A DNA stretch of 6,034 nt from an uncultured Oscillospiraceae bacterium. Its GTDB lineage: Bacteria; Bacillota; Clostridia; Oscillospirales; Acutalibacteraceae. Every line of letters starts with the position of its first letter. Positions within the stretch are counted from its first letter, which is position 1. The translations under genes were made by a program, and so were the position numbers. Shown piece after piece: positions 1 to 4,978 of the stretch. Below the pieces are notes generated by a model. That model did not search any database. It saw nothing but the letters and a program-made list of their open reading frames with translations, and was not told the DNA's origin. The DNA is taken from contig CATWUX010000135.1 of the NCBI GenBank assembly GCA_958354085.1, positions 1 to 6,034 of the forward strand, read 5' to 3'.

Positions 1-460
1 CGCTTCTCTGGCTGCCGGCGCGGAAGTTGTGCGGCTGCCGGTAGAAAAGGATTGCACCGACACGTTGGCAGCGGTACAGATCGCGCTGAAGCGGGGCTAT
101 AGGAATTTTTTGCTGCTCGGCTGTACAGGCGGACGATTGGATCACACACTGGCAAATATTGCGGTGCTGCAATATCTTTTGGAAAATGGCGCGAATGCAC
201 AGCTGGCCGATGAAAATAATTTTTTGCGTCTGGTCAAGCCGGGGCATTACACGATTCCTTCGAAAAACGGTTACAAACTGTCGTTGCTGCCGTACGCGGG
301 CAATGCCGAGGGCGTTACGCTGCGCGGCGCGGCATATCCGCTGCGCGATGCCACGCTGACCACGGCGTTTCCGTTAGGAGTCAGCAATGAATTTGTGGAT
401 GAAGCTGTCGAAATTTCATTTACACAGGGAATCTTAATGATATTTCTTTCAAAAGATTGA
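1..460 (+). CDS. thiN: Thiamine pyrophosphokinase, 3' part (5' end outside window)
   Basis: The frame is open from base 2 and gives the last 152 residues; the family is usually about 210 residues, so roughly a quarter is missing upstream. The enzyme transfers pyrophosphate from ATP to thiamine, making the cofactor thiamine diphosphate in the cytoplasm. Seen in the sequence: an acidic EKDCTDTLAA motif typical of the nucleotide/Mg site, then the family signature GCTGGRLDHTLANI, and near the C-terminus GVSNEF, the conserved thiamine-site region. A GTG at base 29 is in frame but sits inside the conserved fold (residues before it continue the domain), so it is an internal valine, not a start. Its position just upstream of spoVM matches the thiN-spoVM order of Bacillus subtilis, which supports both calls. 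It ends with TGA at 458-460, followed by a hairpin that probably terminates its transcript. Confidence 0.93.
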   Translation, partial: ASLAAGAEVVRLPVEKDCTDTLAAVQIALKRGYRNFLLLGCTGGRLDHTLANIAVLQYLLENGANAQLADENNFLRLVKPGHYTIPSKNGYKLSLLPYAGNAEGVTLRGAAYPLRDATLTTAFPLGVSNEFVDEAVEISFTQGILMIFLSKD

Positions 461-468
461 CACCAAAT

Positions 469-546
469 CACCGTCCCGGAATATGCTGATATTGAGACGC
501 GGGAATTGCCGCGATTCTATCAGCAGAATGAGGGACGGTGTTTTTT
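469..546 (+). terminator. Long interrupted hairpin with T6 tail after thiN
   Basis: A 9-base perfect stem pairs CACCGTCCC (469-477) with GGGACGGTG (532-540) and is followed directly by TTTTTT (541-546), the form of an intrinsic terminator. The large interior is itself structured: TGCTGATA (484-491) pairs with TATCAGCA (518-525), and CGCGG (498-502) pairs with CCGCG (509-513) around a 6-base loop. The three stacked stems are separated by internal loops at 478-483/526-531 and 492-497/514-517. The most likely role is termination of the thiN transcript. The only Shine-Dalgarno-like sequence of the next small gene (GAGGG, 530-534) lies in the 3' arm, so the fold would also hide that site. Whether it acts as a plain terminator or a regulated element cannot be told from sequence alone. 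Confidence 0.7.
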
Positions 547-696
547 ATGAAGCGCAGAAGCAGAAGAGGTTCCGGTGTGTTTTTTTTCGCCTTTGGCGCC
601 GGTTTGCTCACGGCAACCCTGTGTCCGCCCAAGGTTATGCTGATTCTTGCTGCAATCGCCCTTGTTCTCATGGGCTGTTCCTACGGAAAAAATTGA
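547..696 (+). CDS. Unrecognised 49-residue membrane micropeptide upstream of spoVM
   Basis: ATG at 547 opens a 49-codon frame ending in TGA at 694-696. I do not recognise a named family. The protein begins with a strongly basic stretch (MKRRSRRGSG), followed by two hydrophobic segments, about residues 11-24 (VFFFAFGAGLLTAT) and 30-43 (VMLILAAIALVLMG), separated by a short CPPK turn. It ends in a small polar tail with a second cysteine. This predicts a tiny membrane hairpin with a cytoplasmic positive N-terminus; the cysteine near the end of the second segment does not form a convincing lipobox because the N-terminus is not signal-like. A weak ribosome site (GAGGG, 530-534) lies 12 bases upstream, within a hairpin arm. 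The gene ends 14 bases before spoVM and just ahead of the spoVM ribosome site, so the two are probably transcribed together and a role at the forespore membrane is possible. The function is unknown. The main doubt is that no conservation could be tested. Confidence 0.6.
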   Translation: MKRRSRRGSGVFFFAFGAGLLTATLCPPKVMLILAAIALVLMGCSYGKN

Positions 697-710
697 TGGG
701 AGGCACGCAT

Positions 711-800
711 ATGAAAATCGTCATTGTGAAAAGCCCCAAAATGTTCAGCGGTATTCTGCGCCGGCTTTTTGGTATTAAAAAGGAAAACTACATAGATTAA
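711..800 (+). CDS. spoVM: SpoVM, amphipathic spore-coat landmark peptide
   Basis: This 29-residue gene has a good ribosome site, GGGAGG at 698-703, 7 bases before the ATG. The product reads MKIVIVKSPKMFSGILRRLF and then GIKKENYID. It aligns without gaps over its first 25 or so residues to the 26-residue Bacillus subtilis SpoVM (MKFYTIKLPKFLGGIVRAML...), sharing the MK start, K7, P9, K10, G14, I15, R17, L20 and G21. Proline 9 is the residue known to matter for recognition of the convex forespore membrane. The C-terminus is three residues longer than in B. subtilis. SpoVM is made in the mother cell, embeds in the outer forespore membrane as an amphipathic helix, and recruits SpoIVA. The gene lies after thiN as in B. 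subtilis, and here sits about 1.7 kb upstream of spoIVA itself. Confidence 0.93.
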   Translation: MKIVIVKSPKMFSGILRRLFGIKKENYID

Positions 801-815
801 CCATCCTTGTCTATC

Positions 816-876
816 AAAAAAGCAAGCGGGCAGCAACGGTTTTCTTTCCAAGAAGACCGCTGCTGCCCGCTTGTTG
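816..876. terminator. Very strong stem-loop after spoVM, bidirectional terminator-like
   Basis: CAAGCGGGCAGCA (823-835) pairs perfectly with TGCTGCCCGCTTG (861-873). After one A/C mismatch the pairing continues inward, CGGTTTTCT (837-845) with AGAAGACCG (851-859, one G-U pair), leaving a 5-base loop at 846-850. It can also extend one or two pairs outward. On the + strand the 3' side reads TTGTTGACT, a poor U tract. On the minus strand the stem would be followed by six U (A-run at 816-821), an ideal terminator tail. It lies 20 bases beyond the spoVM stop and most likely ends the spoVM transcript and separates it from sipL. Termination may be better for minus-strand transcription, although no minus-strand gene is seen nearby. 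Confidence 0.7.
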
Positions 877-926
877 ACTGTACAGAACCGATGAAGTCTT
901 TGAATCTTTTCCGTTTCCAAATCACA

Positions 927-974
927 CGCATATTCTATGGACAGGGCGAATATATTTTCCATAGAGAATATGCG
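927..974. repeat. Imperfect inverted repeat around the sipL promoter
   Basis: CGCATATTCTATGG (927-940) is mirrored by CCATAGAGAATATGCG (959-974), 14 paired bases with a 2-base bulge (an extra AG) in the right arm and an 18-base loop. The left arm contains the proposed -35 element and the right arm begins just after the proposed -10. It could be an operator-like dyad or a leader structure. There is no U tract, so it is not a terminator. Confidence 0.6.
930..956 (+). promoter_or_regulatory. Candidate sigma-E promoter for sipL-spoIVA
   Basis: ATATT at 930-934 (context GCATATTCT) matches the -35 core of mother-cell sigma-E promoters. After 14 bases, AATATATT (949-956) matches the -10 consensus CATACAnT at five of the seven specified positions. 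Transcription would begin near 962-966, ahead of the sipL ribosome site AAAGGAGAGG (983-992). Sigma-E control is what is known for spoIVA, spoVM and spoIVF genes in Bacillus and for sipL in C. difficile, so the match is expected by context. AT-rich matches arise easily by chance, so confidence is moderate. Confidence 0.45.
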
Positions 975-999
975 CAGAGCATAAAGGAGAGGTGTATTC

Positions 1000-2526
1000 A
1001 TGGATTTTAAGGTGATAAACAAGGCAATTGCCGTCTGCGAGACCTTGTTTGACGACTTTGATGAACGCCCGGTCGACTGCGATTTCGTTCTTCCGGATTA
1101 TTGCCCGGATATCGCGGCTGTACTGAAATGCACATTGAAGCCAGTCGTGCAGTCAAAACAGCTCAGCGGCGACCGGATGGTGGTAGACGGTGTCGCCAAC
1201 ATCCGCGTAATGTATCTTGACGAGGCGCGCAAATGTGTCCGTTGCTGCGAATTCAGCCAGCCGTTCAGCAGCACCTTCCCGCTCAAAAACATAGGTGTGA
1301 ACGCCTGTATGCGTGTGACGGCCAAAACCGATTATGTGAATTGCCGCGCGACCAGCCCACGCCGGCTGGATGTGCACGGCGCGTTCACGGTGAAGCTGAA
1401 GATCACGGCGGAAGGCGGCGTCAATGTCGTATCCGGTGCCAAAGGCGACAGGCTGTTTACCAAAAAAGATGTCATCTATTTTTCTGTGCCGGCGGCGTCT
1501 GCGGAAAAAGCCTTCACCATCAGCGAAGTGTTGGAGCTGGGCAGCGGTAAACCGGCAGCAGAAGCTCTGATTCGCGAAGAGGCCGTTCCGGTTCTCAGCG
1601 ATTGCAAAGTGCTTCCGAATAAACTGATTCTCAAAGGCGATTTGTTTCTGAAAAACCTATATGTCAGCGATATGGCAAACGGGATGATGGAACAGGTTGA
1701 GCATGAAATTCCCTTCAGCCAGATCGTGGATGTGGACGGCATGGACGACGAATGGCTGTGTGATGTTGCACTGGAAGTGCTGTCCAGCGACGTACATATC
1801 ACCGTCAACCAGAACGGGGAAAGTTGTCTGCTGACGGTCAATGTCAAGATACAGGCGCACGTGCAGTGCTATCGCACAGGCTCCTCTGAAGTCATCGTAG
1901 ACGCCTACAGCGCGCATTATCCGCTGCAAACGGAGAACCGGCGGCTGGATACGGAGCATTTGCTGGGGGTGTACCGTGACAAACGGACTTTAAAAGAAAA
2001 GATGGATCTTCCTCCGGACGGTGTGGCGGAAATTGTGGACATTTGGTGCGAAGCGATGCCGACCGGCTGCCGCTGCGAAACAGAGCGCTGCTGTGTGGAC
2101 GGCAGACTGATGATCTGTATGTTGGCAAAGGATGCTTCGGGAATCGTGGCGTACTATGAACGCATGAACGACTTTACACTGGAATATGACGATACATGCG
2201 AAGCCATGACAGCCAATATGCAGGTTGTGCATACAGATTATGCGATGACTGGCGGTAAACAGGTAGAGCTTCGCGTGGAGCTGAGCGCTGCGCGCTGCTG
2301 CTACCACGCGGAAAGCTGTATGGCGGTGACCAATATTTTAGCGGATGAATCGGGAAAATTCCCCGAAGAAAAAGCGGCGCTTAAGCTGTATTTTGCCAAT
2401 AAAGGGGAATCGCTTTGGGAAATCGCCAAGAGCTGCCATACATCCATGGAAGCCGTTATGGAAGAAAACGGGCTGAAGTCGGATGTGTTGACGGATGATG
2501 CCATGCTCATGGTTCCATTATGCTAA
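1000..2526 (+). CDS. sipL: SipL-like spore coat morphogenetic protein, SPOCS (DUF3794) repeats plus LysM
   Basis: The ATG at 1000 follows a strong ribosome site (AAAGGAGAGG, 983-992) at 7 bases and gives 508 residues, close to the about 525 of Clostridioides difficile SipL. The N-terminal part has the SPOCS/DUF3794 signature CDFVLPDYCPDIAAVLKC (residues 27-44). Similar but more diverged blocks start near residue 199 (LSDCKVLPNKLILKGDLFL) and near 345 (IVDIWCEAMPTGC), suggesting three repeats. A single C-terminal LysM-type domain occupies about 461-508 (FANKGESLWEIAKSCHTS, ending MLMVPLC). In C. difficile the LysM domain of SipL binds SpoIVA and anchors the coat to the forespore; here spoIVA is the very next gene, 14 bases on, which strongly supports the call. 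There is no signal peptide, as expected for a mother-cell cytosolic coat factor. The protein is unusually cysteine-rich (25 cysteines by my count). Confidence 0.88.
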   Translation: MDFKVINKAIAVCETLFDDFDERPVDCDFVLPDYCPDIAAVLKCTLKPVVQSKQLSGDRMVVDGVANIRVMYLDEARKCVRCCEFSQPFSSTFPLKNIGVNACMRVTAKTDYVNCRATSPRRLDVHGAFTVKLKITAEGGVNVVSGAKGDRLFTKKDVIYFSVPAASAEKAFTISEVLELGSGKPAAEALIREEAVPVLSDCKVLPNKLILKGDLFLKNLYVSDMANGMMEQVEHEIPFSQIVDVDGMDDEWLCDVALEVLSSDVHITVNQNGESCLLTVNVKIQAHVQCYRTGSSEVIVDAYSAHYPLQTENRRLDTEHLLGVYRDKRTLKEKMDLPPDGVAEIVDIWCEAMPTGCRCETERCCVDGRLMICMLAKDASGIVAYYERMNDFTLEYDDTCEAMTANMQVVHTDYAMTGGKQVELRVELSAARCCYHAESCMAVTNILADESGKFPEEKAALKLYFANKGESLWEIAKSCHTSMEAVMEENGLKSDVLTDDAMLMVPLC

Positions 2527-2543
2527 GAGGGGGAGAAATCGTG
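2526..2543 (+). promoter_or_regulatory. Ribosome site fixing the GTG start of spoIVA
   Basis: AGAGGGGGAG (2526-2535) begins on the last base of the sipL stop codon, and its AGGGGG core lies 7 bases before GTG at 2541-2543. The in-frame ATG at 2520 lies upstream of this site, inside the end of sipL, and would add seven residues (MLRGGEI) not typical of the family. The GTG is therefore preferred. Confidence 0.8.
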
Positions 2544-4019
2544 GAGGGACAAAACATTTATGACGTGATTGCCAAGCGCACGGACGGCGATATTTATATC
2601 GGCGTGGTAGGGCCGGTGCGCACGGGCAAATCCACGTTTATCAAACGCTTTATGGATACGCTGGTCATTCCGAATATCGAGAGCGCCTACCGGCGCGAGC
2701 GGGCAACGGATGAGCTGCCGCAATCCTCGGCCGGCCGGACGATCATGACGACCGAACCCAAATTCATTCCCGAACAGGCGGTCAGCATTACCGTGGACGG
2801 CACAGCCACACTGGATGTACGTATGATCGATTGCGTCGGTTACATTGTGCCGTCCGCGCTGGGGTACATTGAAAACAACGCGCCCCGCATGGTCAAAACG
2901 CCGTGGTATGAAGAAGAAATTCCGTTCAACATGGCGGCGGAAATAGGCACGCGCAAAGTGATCACCGAGCATTCCACCATCGGCTTGGTGGTGACGACCG
3001 ACGGCAGCATCACCGATATTCCGCGCGAGGAATACGCCGAAGCGGAAAAACGCGTGGTAAACGAACTGAAAGAGATCCGCAAGCCGTTCGTTGTGCTGAT
3101 GAACACGATGAACCCCACCGCGTCCGGTGTCCTGCAAATGTGCGCCGAACTGGAAACCACATACGGCGTACCGGTTTGCCCGGTGAACTGTCTGGAAATG
3201 AACGAGGCGGAGATTCGCCGGATTTTGGAACGCGTCCTGTTTGAATTTCCGGTACGCGAGGTTGCCGTAGAGCTGCCGCGCTGGATGACAACGCTGGCGA
3301 AAACCCACCCGATCCGCAAATCCGTGTTTGATTCCATCCGTACGGCGGCTTCCACGCTGGAGAAGATCAGTCAGGTATCGGCTATGACCAGCGCCATGCT
3401 GAGCTGCGAATACATTGACACTGCACGCCTGACAGCGGTCGAGCTCGGAACCGGCTGCGCGCGGGTAGCCATGACGATTCAGCCCGGTTTGTTCTATCAA
3501 GTGTTGGGTGAAACGACCGGTATTCCGATTGCCGATGAGGCAGCACTGATGAGTACCATGATGGAATTGGCCGCGATCAAGACGCAGTATGACAAGGTGA
3601 AAAACGCTTTGGAAGAGGTCGAGGCAACCGGCTACGGCATCGTCATGCCCTCTTTGGAAGAAATGACGCTGGAGGAGCCGGAAATCATCAAGCAAAGCGG
3701 ACGCTACGGTATCCGTCTGCGTGCCGAAGCACCGTCTATCCATATGCTCAAAGCCAATATCACGACCGAGGTATCGCCGATCGTCGGATCGGAAAAGCAG
3801 TCCGAGGAGCTGGTCAGCTACCTGCTGCGTGAATTTGAGGAAAGCCCGGGAAAAATTTGGGAATCCAATATTTTCGGCACATCGTTGTATGGCCTGGTCA
3901 ACGAAGGGCTGCATAATAAGCTGTACCGTATGCCGGGGGATGCCCGTCTAAAGCTGAAAGAGACGGTGGAGCGCATTATCAACGAGGGCTGCAGCGGCCT
4001 GATATGTATCATTGTTTAA
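2541..4019 (+). CDS. spoIVA: SpoIVA, ATPase that polymerises into the spore-coat basement layer
   Basis: From GTG 2541 the product is 492 residues, exactly the length of Bacillus subtilis SpoIVA, and known functional residues fall at identical numbers. These are the Walker A motif GPVRTGKST with lysine at 30, TT at 70-71 in RTIMTTEPKF, and aspartate 97 in MIDCVGY. Further family hallmarks are RMVKTPWYEEEIPF, AAEIGTRKVITEHSTIG, the middle-domain motif GYGIVMPSLEEMTLEEPEII, and the C-terminal LKETVERIINEG ending in SGLICIIV. SpoIVA hydrolyses ATP to polymerise irreversibly on the outer forespore membrane, recruited by SpoVM through its C-terminal end; glycine 486 of that region is kept here. 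It follows sipL by 14 bases and is presumably co-transcribed with it from the sigma-E-like promoter. The GTG start may lower its translation relative to SipL. Two cysteines (484 and 489) in the C-terminal tail replace residues that are not cysteine in B. subtilis. Confidence 0.97.
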   Translation: MEGQNIYDVIAKRTDGDIYIGVVGPVRTGKSTFIKRFMDTLVIPNIESAYRRERATDELPQSSAGRTIMTTEPKFIPEQAVSITVDGTATLDVRMIDCVGYIVPSALGYIENNAPRMVKTPWYEEEIPFNMAAEIGTRKVITEHSTIGLVVTTDGSITDIPREEYAEAEKRVVNELKEIRKPFVVLMNTMNPTASGVLQMCAELETTYGVPVCPVNCLEMNEAEIRRILERVLFEFPVREVAVELPRWMTTLAKTHPIRKSVFDSIRTAASTLEKISQVSAMTSAMLSCEYIDTARLTAVELGTGCARVAMTIQPGLFYQVLGETTGIPIADEAALMSTMMELAAIKTQYDKVKNALEEVEATGYGIVMPSLEEMTLEEPEIIKQSGRYGIRLRAEAPSIHMLKANITTEVSPIVGSEKQSEELVSYLLREFEESPGKIWESNIFGTSLYGLVNEGLHNKLYRMPGDARLKLKETVERIINEGCSGLICIIV

Positions 4020-4030
4020 TCGAGAAGATG

Positions 4031-4065
4031 TGCCCTCCCCGCTCGGTAAAATCGTGGGGAGGGCA
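4031..4065. repeat. GC-rich stem-loop between spoIVA and spoIVFA, no U tract
   Basis: TGCCCTCCCC (4031-4040) pairs perfectly with GGGGAGGGCA (4056-4065) around a 15-base loop, starting 11 bases after the spoIVA stop. Neither strand has a T run after the stem (TTCAGAAAGG on +, CATCTTCTCG on -), so it is not a classical terminator. It may stabilise or trim the message, or attenuate expression of the downstream pair. The purine arm GGGGAGGG (4056-4063) is also the best Shine-Dalgarno-like sequence near the next start codon. Confidence 0.6.
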
Positions 4066-4076
4066 TTCAGAAAGGC

Positions 4077-4976
4077 ATGGGACGGAGCATGGGAGAAGAA
4101 AGACCATATAGAAGGAGGCCGCGCCGCACACTGGCTTCCTCGGCTCATAAAAGTTCGGAAAACAAATCCGGATTTCATTTGCTGCTTGTACAAAGCATCT
4201 CTTGCTTGGTCGTGATTCTGGTTGTGCTGATTATAAAGCTGGCCGGTGGATCGGCTTTTGCACAGCTGCGGCAAAGCTTTAATAAAGCGGTTATGGACAA
4301 CACCTTTACCGCTACGCTGGCGGCCCTGTTTCAACCGGAAGAATCCGTTTCCGCGCCGTCGGATGACACTGCCGCAACGACCGCCGCGTCGGATAAGACT
4401 TCAGACACCGAGAGCACAACAAACGTAACCGCCACGACGGTTCCGGAGACGGACGTCTCGTCCTCTGCCGGCGCAACCGGATCGGCTGCTGTCGGCGGGC
4501 AGGATGTGCCGATGGGCGCGGTCAAGATCTTATATGCCCCGGAAGGGGCTACTTTTGCACCCTTGAGCTGTAACCAGCGTGCGGCCGCACCGTTGGCTGA
4601 AGCGGTGTTCACCTCCGGATTCGGATACCGCCAGCATCCGACAAAAGGCGGGGACAGCTTTCACCTTGGCACGGATCTGGCGGCTGATGCGGGCACGCCG
4701 ATTGCCGCCATGTTTTTCGGCGTGGTGATCGAGGTGGGGAAAAGCGACAGCCTCGGCAACTATCTGCGTTTGTATCACGGCGGCGGTATGGAGGTGCTGT
4801 ACGCGCATTGCTCGGAAATTCTCGTGCAGAAGGATGTCGTGGTAAAAGCAGGTGAAACCGTGGCAAAGGTCGGCAGCACCGGCGATTCGACCGGCGATCA
4901 TCTGCACGTGGAGGTCAAGGTGGATGGGGTATCCTATGACCCGGCGTATATTCTGCCGATGGAGAAATATGAATAG
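4077..4976 (+). CDS. spoIVFA: SpoIVFA-type membrane-anchored M23 (LytM) protein
   Basis: The 299-residue product has a basic, arginine-rich cytoplasmic N-terminus (1-32) and one membrane segment at about 35-56 (VQSISCLVVILVVLIIKLAG). A low-complexity Thr/Ser/Ala/Asp linker follows (about 88-145), then a C-terminal M23 peptidase domain from about 177 to 293. All M23 zinc ligands are present: H196 and D200 (FHLGTDLAA) and H277 in GDHLHVEV, with H244 (VLYAHC) and H275 as catalytic histidines. Its place directly before spoIVFB, and before a radical SAM gene, matches spoIVFA of Bacillus (264 residues), whose M23 domain is degenerate. SpoIVFA holds SpoIVFB in check in the outer forespore membrane until a forespore signal releases it. 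A SpoIIQ-like role is the main alternative, since clostridial SpoIIQ keeps a complete M23 site. The start is uncertain: ATG 4077 and ATG 4089 both lack a well-spaced ribosome site. Confidence 0.75.
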   Translation: MGRSMGEERPYRRRPRRTLASSAHKSSENKSGFHLLLVQSISCLVVILVVLIIKLAGGSAFAQLRQSFNKAVMDNTFTATLAALFQPEESVSAPSDDTAATTAASDKTSDTESTTNVTATTVPETDVSSSAGATGSAAVGGQDVPMGAVKILYAPEGATFAPLSCNQRAAAPLAEAVFTSGFGYRQHPTKGGDSFHLGTDLAADAGTPIAAMFFGVVIEVGKSDSLGNYLRLYHGGGMEVLYAHCSEILVQKDVVVKAGETVAKVGSTGDSTGDHLHVEVKVDGVSYDPAYILPMEKYE

Positions 4977-4978
4977 AC

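Noticed and set aside
29..31. GTG at 29 as the start of thiN
   Set aside because: The frame is open upstream to base 2 and a start here would remove the N-terminal part of the conserved domain; it reads as an internal valine.
483..710. Upstream extension of the spoVM frame to 483 as a 105-residue protein
   Set aside because: The 29-residue SpoVM starts at 711 with a good ribosome site and matches the family from its first residue. The upstream part resembles no protein and overlaps the better-supported 49-residue frame.
823..873. The inverted repeat after spoVM as a mobile-element end or CRISPR-like repeat
   Set aside because: It occurs once, has a 5-base loop with continuous pairing, and has no transposase or direct repeats beside it; it is a stem-loop, not an element boundary.
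681..1022. A 113-codon minus-strand open frame across spoVM and the spoVM-sipL gap
   Set aside because: It reads through the antisense of spoVM and both arms of the strong stem-loop, and shows no family resemblance.
2520..2522. ATG at 2520 as the start of spoIVA, overlapping the end of sipL
   Set aside because: The ribosome site lies after this codon, and starting at GTG 2541 restores exact family length and residue numbering.
2523..3914. A 463-codon open frame on the minus strand opposite spoIVA
   Set aside because: It is antisense to a gene whose identity is certain and is rich in His, Arg, Gln and Asn with no recognisable domain. Long antisense frames are expected opposite GC-rich codon-biased genes.
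4340..4510. Thr/Ser/Ala-rich region as a separate repeat or phase-variable tract
   Set aside because: There is no exact repeating unit; it is an ordinary low-complexity linker between the membrane anchor and the M23 domain.
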